Positions 5,559 to 6,247 of a stretch of 6,247 nt of DNA are shown piece by piece (the first letter of the stretch is position 1; each line of letters begins with the position of its first letter). The stretch lies in the NCBI GenBank assembly GCA_030670015.1, contig DAOVCM010000058.1, forward strand, positions 1 to 6,247, written 5' to 3'. The notes beneath the pieces were generated by a model that had not been told where the DNA came from, searched no databases, and saw nothing but the letters and a program-made list of their open reading frames with translations. The position numbers and the translations under genes were made by a program. The stretch is from Candidatus Bathyarchaeota archaeon (GTDB lineage: Archaea > Thermoproteota > Bathyarchaeia > TCS64).

Positions 5559-6032
5559 ATGTCCTTTACGTTCAGACCCTATGAGGAGAAGGATCAGTCC
5601 AAGATCAACGAGATCGAGGCCGCCTCGTTCAAAGATCCATGGCCATCCAGCTTCTTCAACTACATGCATGATAAGGCGCCCGACCTCTTCCTTGTTGCAA
5701 GGGAAGACGAAGAGATAGTGGGCTACGTCATCGGAGAGATTCGGGAGATCATGTTCAGCGGATTATCCCACAAATCGAGCATGGGACACATACTGAATAT
5801 AGCGGTTAATTCAAGGTGTAGAAACAGGGGGATGGGAACTCGTCTGATGCAGGAGATTGAGAAGAAGTATAGGATGAGGGGGGTTGCCCGAGTGACACTG
5901 GAAGTAAGAGAATCAAACACTACTGCACGCTCTTTCTATCAGGGGCTAGGCTTCTCCGAAATCGGGAGGGTACGAGCTTACTACCCTGACGAGGACGCCA
6001 TCATCATGAGCAAACCCCTCGAAAACGATTAA
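5559..6032 (+). CDS. rimI: RimI/Ard1-type protein N-alpha-acetyltransferase
   Basis: A 157-residue GNAT-fold enzyme that moves acetyl from acetyl-CoA to protein N-termini, in archaea usually with broad, NatA-like specificity. It opens with FRPYEEKD, then FKDPWPSSFF (24-33). The acetyl-CoA loop R88-x2-G91-x-G93 follows the IAV strand (81-83). LEVRESN (114-120) and FYQGLGFSEIGRVRAYY (126-142) with DEDAIIM close the domain. His77 and Glu115 sit where the Sulfolobus solfataricus N-acetyltransferase has residues implicated in catalysis, from memory of that protein. I chose ATG 5559 because AGGTG at 5548-5552 is a well-spaced ribosome site. The in-frame GTG at 5550 overlaps that site, would add three residues, and coincides with the predicted transcript start. 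The gene is divergent from the small membrane-protein gene. Confidence 0.9.
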   Translation: MSFTFRPYEEKDQSKINEIEAASFKDPWPSSFFNYMHDKAPDLFLVAREDEEIVGYVIGEIREIMFSGLSHKSSMGHILNIAVNSRCRNRGMGTRLMQEIEKKYRMRGVARVTLEVRESNTTARSFYQGLGFSEIGRVRAYYPDEDAIIMSKPLEND

Positions 6033-6058
6033 TCCCTACCCTTGCCTAAGCGCCGGCG

Positions 6059-6067
6059 TTAAATATT
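6059..6067 (+). promoter_or_regulatory. TATA box of inositol-1-phosphate synthase
   Basis: The plus strand reads TTAAATATT. Its centre is about 51 bp before the ATG at 6114, predicting transcription start near 6089 and a leader of about 25 nt. The perfect 8-bp palindrome CGCCGGCG abuts it at 6051-6058, where the factor-B recognition element would lie. That block is GC-rich rather than the usual purine-rich element. Confidence 0.5.
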
Positions 6068-6101
6068 CGAACTTTCACCATTAACCTATCACTTTGGATT
6101 A

Positions 6102-6110
6102 GGGGGAGGG
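6102..6110 (+). promoter_or_regulatory. Ribosome binding site of inositol-1-phosphate synthase
   Basis: GGGGGAGGG lies 3 nt before the ATG at 6114. The purine block matches the anti-Shine-Dalgarno strongly and supports this start, which also gives a normal N-terminus for the family. Confidence 0.6.
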
Positions 6111-6113
6111 TCT

Positions 6114-6247
6114 ATGGGTAGAATCAGGGTAGCCGTTGCCGGCGTGGGGAATTGTTGCTCCGCATTGGTGCAGGGAGTACATTATTATAACAGTGGGGGA
6201 GAGTCCGTGGGGCTCATCCACGAGAGAGTGGGCGAGTACAAAATTTC
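6114..6247 (+). CDS. Myo-inositol-1-phosphate synthase, N-terminal fragment (runs off right edge)
   Basis: The first 44 codons of an archaeal-type inositol-1-phosphate synthase. The enzyme makes inositol-1-phosphate from glucose-6-phosphate in an NAD-dependent isomerisation. It begins MGRIRVAVAGVGNCCSALVQG. This is the family's Rossmann strand and dinucleotide loop (GVGNxxSALVQG), and it is followed by YYNSGGESVGLIHERVGEY, matching the family's segment before the next strand. In archaea the product feeds archaetidylinositol-type lipid head groups and, in some hyperthermophiles, di-myo-inositol phosphate. The gene has its own TATA box and a strong ribosome site, so it need not be co-transcribed with the acetyltransferase gene 81 bp upstream. 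The active site lies beyond the window. Confidence 0.88.
   Translation, partial: MGRIRVAVAGVGNCCSALVQGVHYYNSGGESVGLIHERVGEYKI

Noticed and set aside
5473..5718. A plus-strand open frame running into the acetyltransferase gene in another frame
   Set aside because: It covers the acetyltransferase promoter and then an alternate frame of a clear GNAT gene. The product is Arg/Ser/Pro-rich with no family resemblance.

Overview
The window is archaeal. Its HMG-CoA synthase is of the archaeal type and is clustered with a thiolase-fold protein and a DUF35 zinc-ribbon/OB-fold protein. It also carries an archaeal-type glycyl-tRNA synthetase and an archaeal-type inositol-1-phosphate synthase. Most genes sit behind TATA-like boxes with short leaders, and purine-rich ribosome binding sites precede several starts. 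A member of the TACK group (Thermoproteota, for example a Bathyarchaeia-like lineage) is plausible, but that placement is an impression from protein style and was not tested. There are no rRNA, tRNA, CRISPR or transposon signatures.

Layout. From 1 to 4958 everything reads on the minus strand. The left edge holds the N-terminus of glycyl-tRNA synthetase (1-200). To its right is a compact three-gene mevalonate-entry operon, in transcription order HMG-CoA synthase (2891-1845), thiolase-fold protein (1848-706) and DUF35 protein (704-309). The first two genes overlap by 4 bp and the last two are 1 bp apart. Next come a Gfo/Idh/MocA-type oxidoreductase (4958-3960) and a DUF362 protein (3935-3042), 24 bp apart. 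A small predicted single-span membrane protein (5401-5150, TTG start) reads away from a 157-bp divergent region. That region contains three CTAG-centred palindromes spaced about two helical turns apart. To its right, on the plus strand, are a RimI/Ard1-type N-acetyltransferase (5559-6032) and the start of myo-inositol-1-phosphate synthase (6114 to the right edge).

How the genes work together. The HMG-CoA synthase, thiolase and DUF35 genes are the known archaeal acetoacetyl-CoA thiolase/HMG-CoA synthase complex at the entry to isoprenoid lipid synthesis. Inositol phosphate synthase supplies inositol for phospholipid head groups or compatible solutes, so the window is loosely rich in membrane-lipid precursor genes. 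The roles of the oxidoreductase/DUF362 pair and of the small membrane protein cannot be told from sequence.

The two most interesting points are these. The thiolase-fold protein has lost all three expected catalytic residues while its HMG-CoA synthase partner keeps its own. The palindrome array looks like a cooperative operator over the small membrane-protein promoter.
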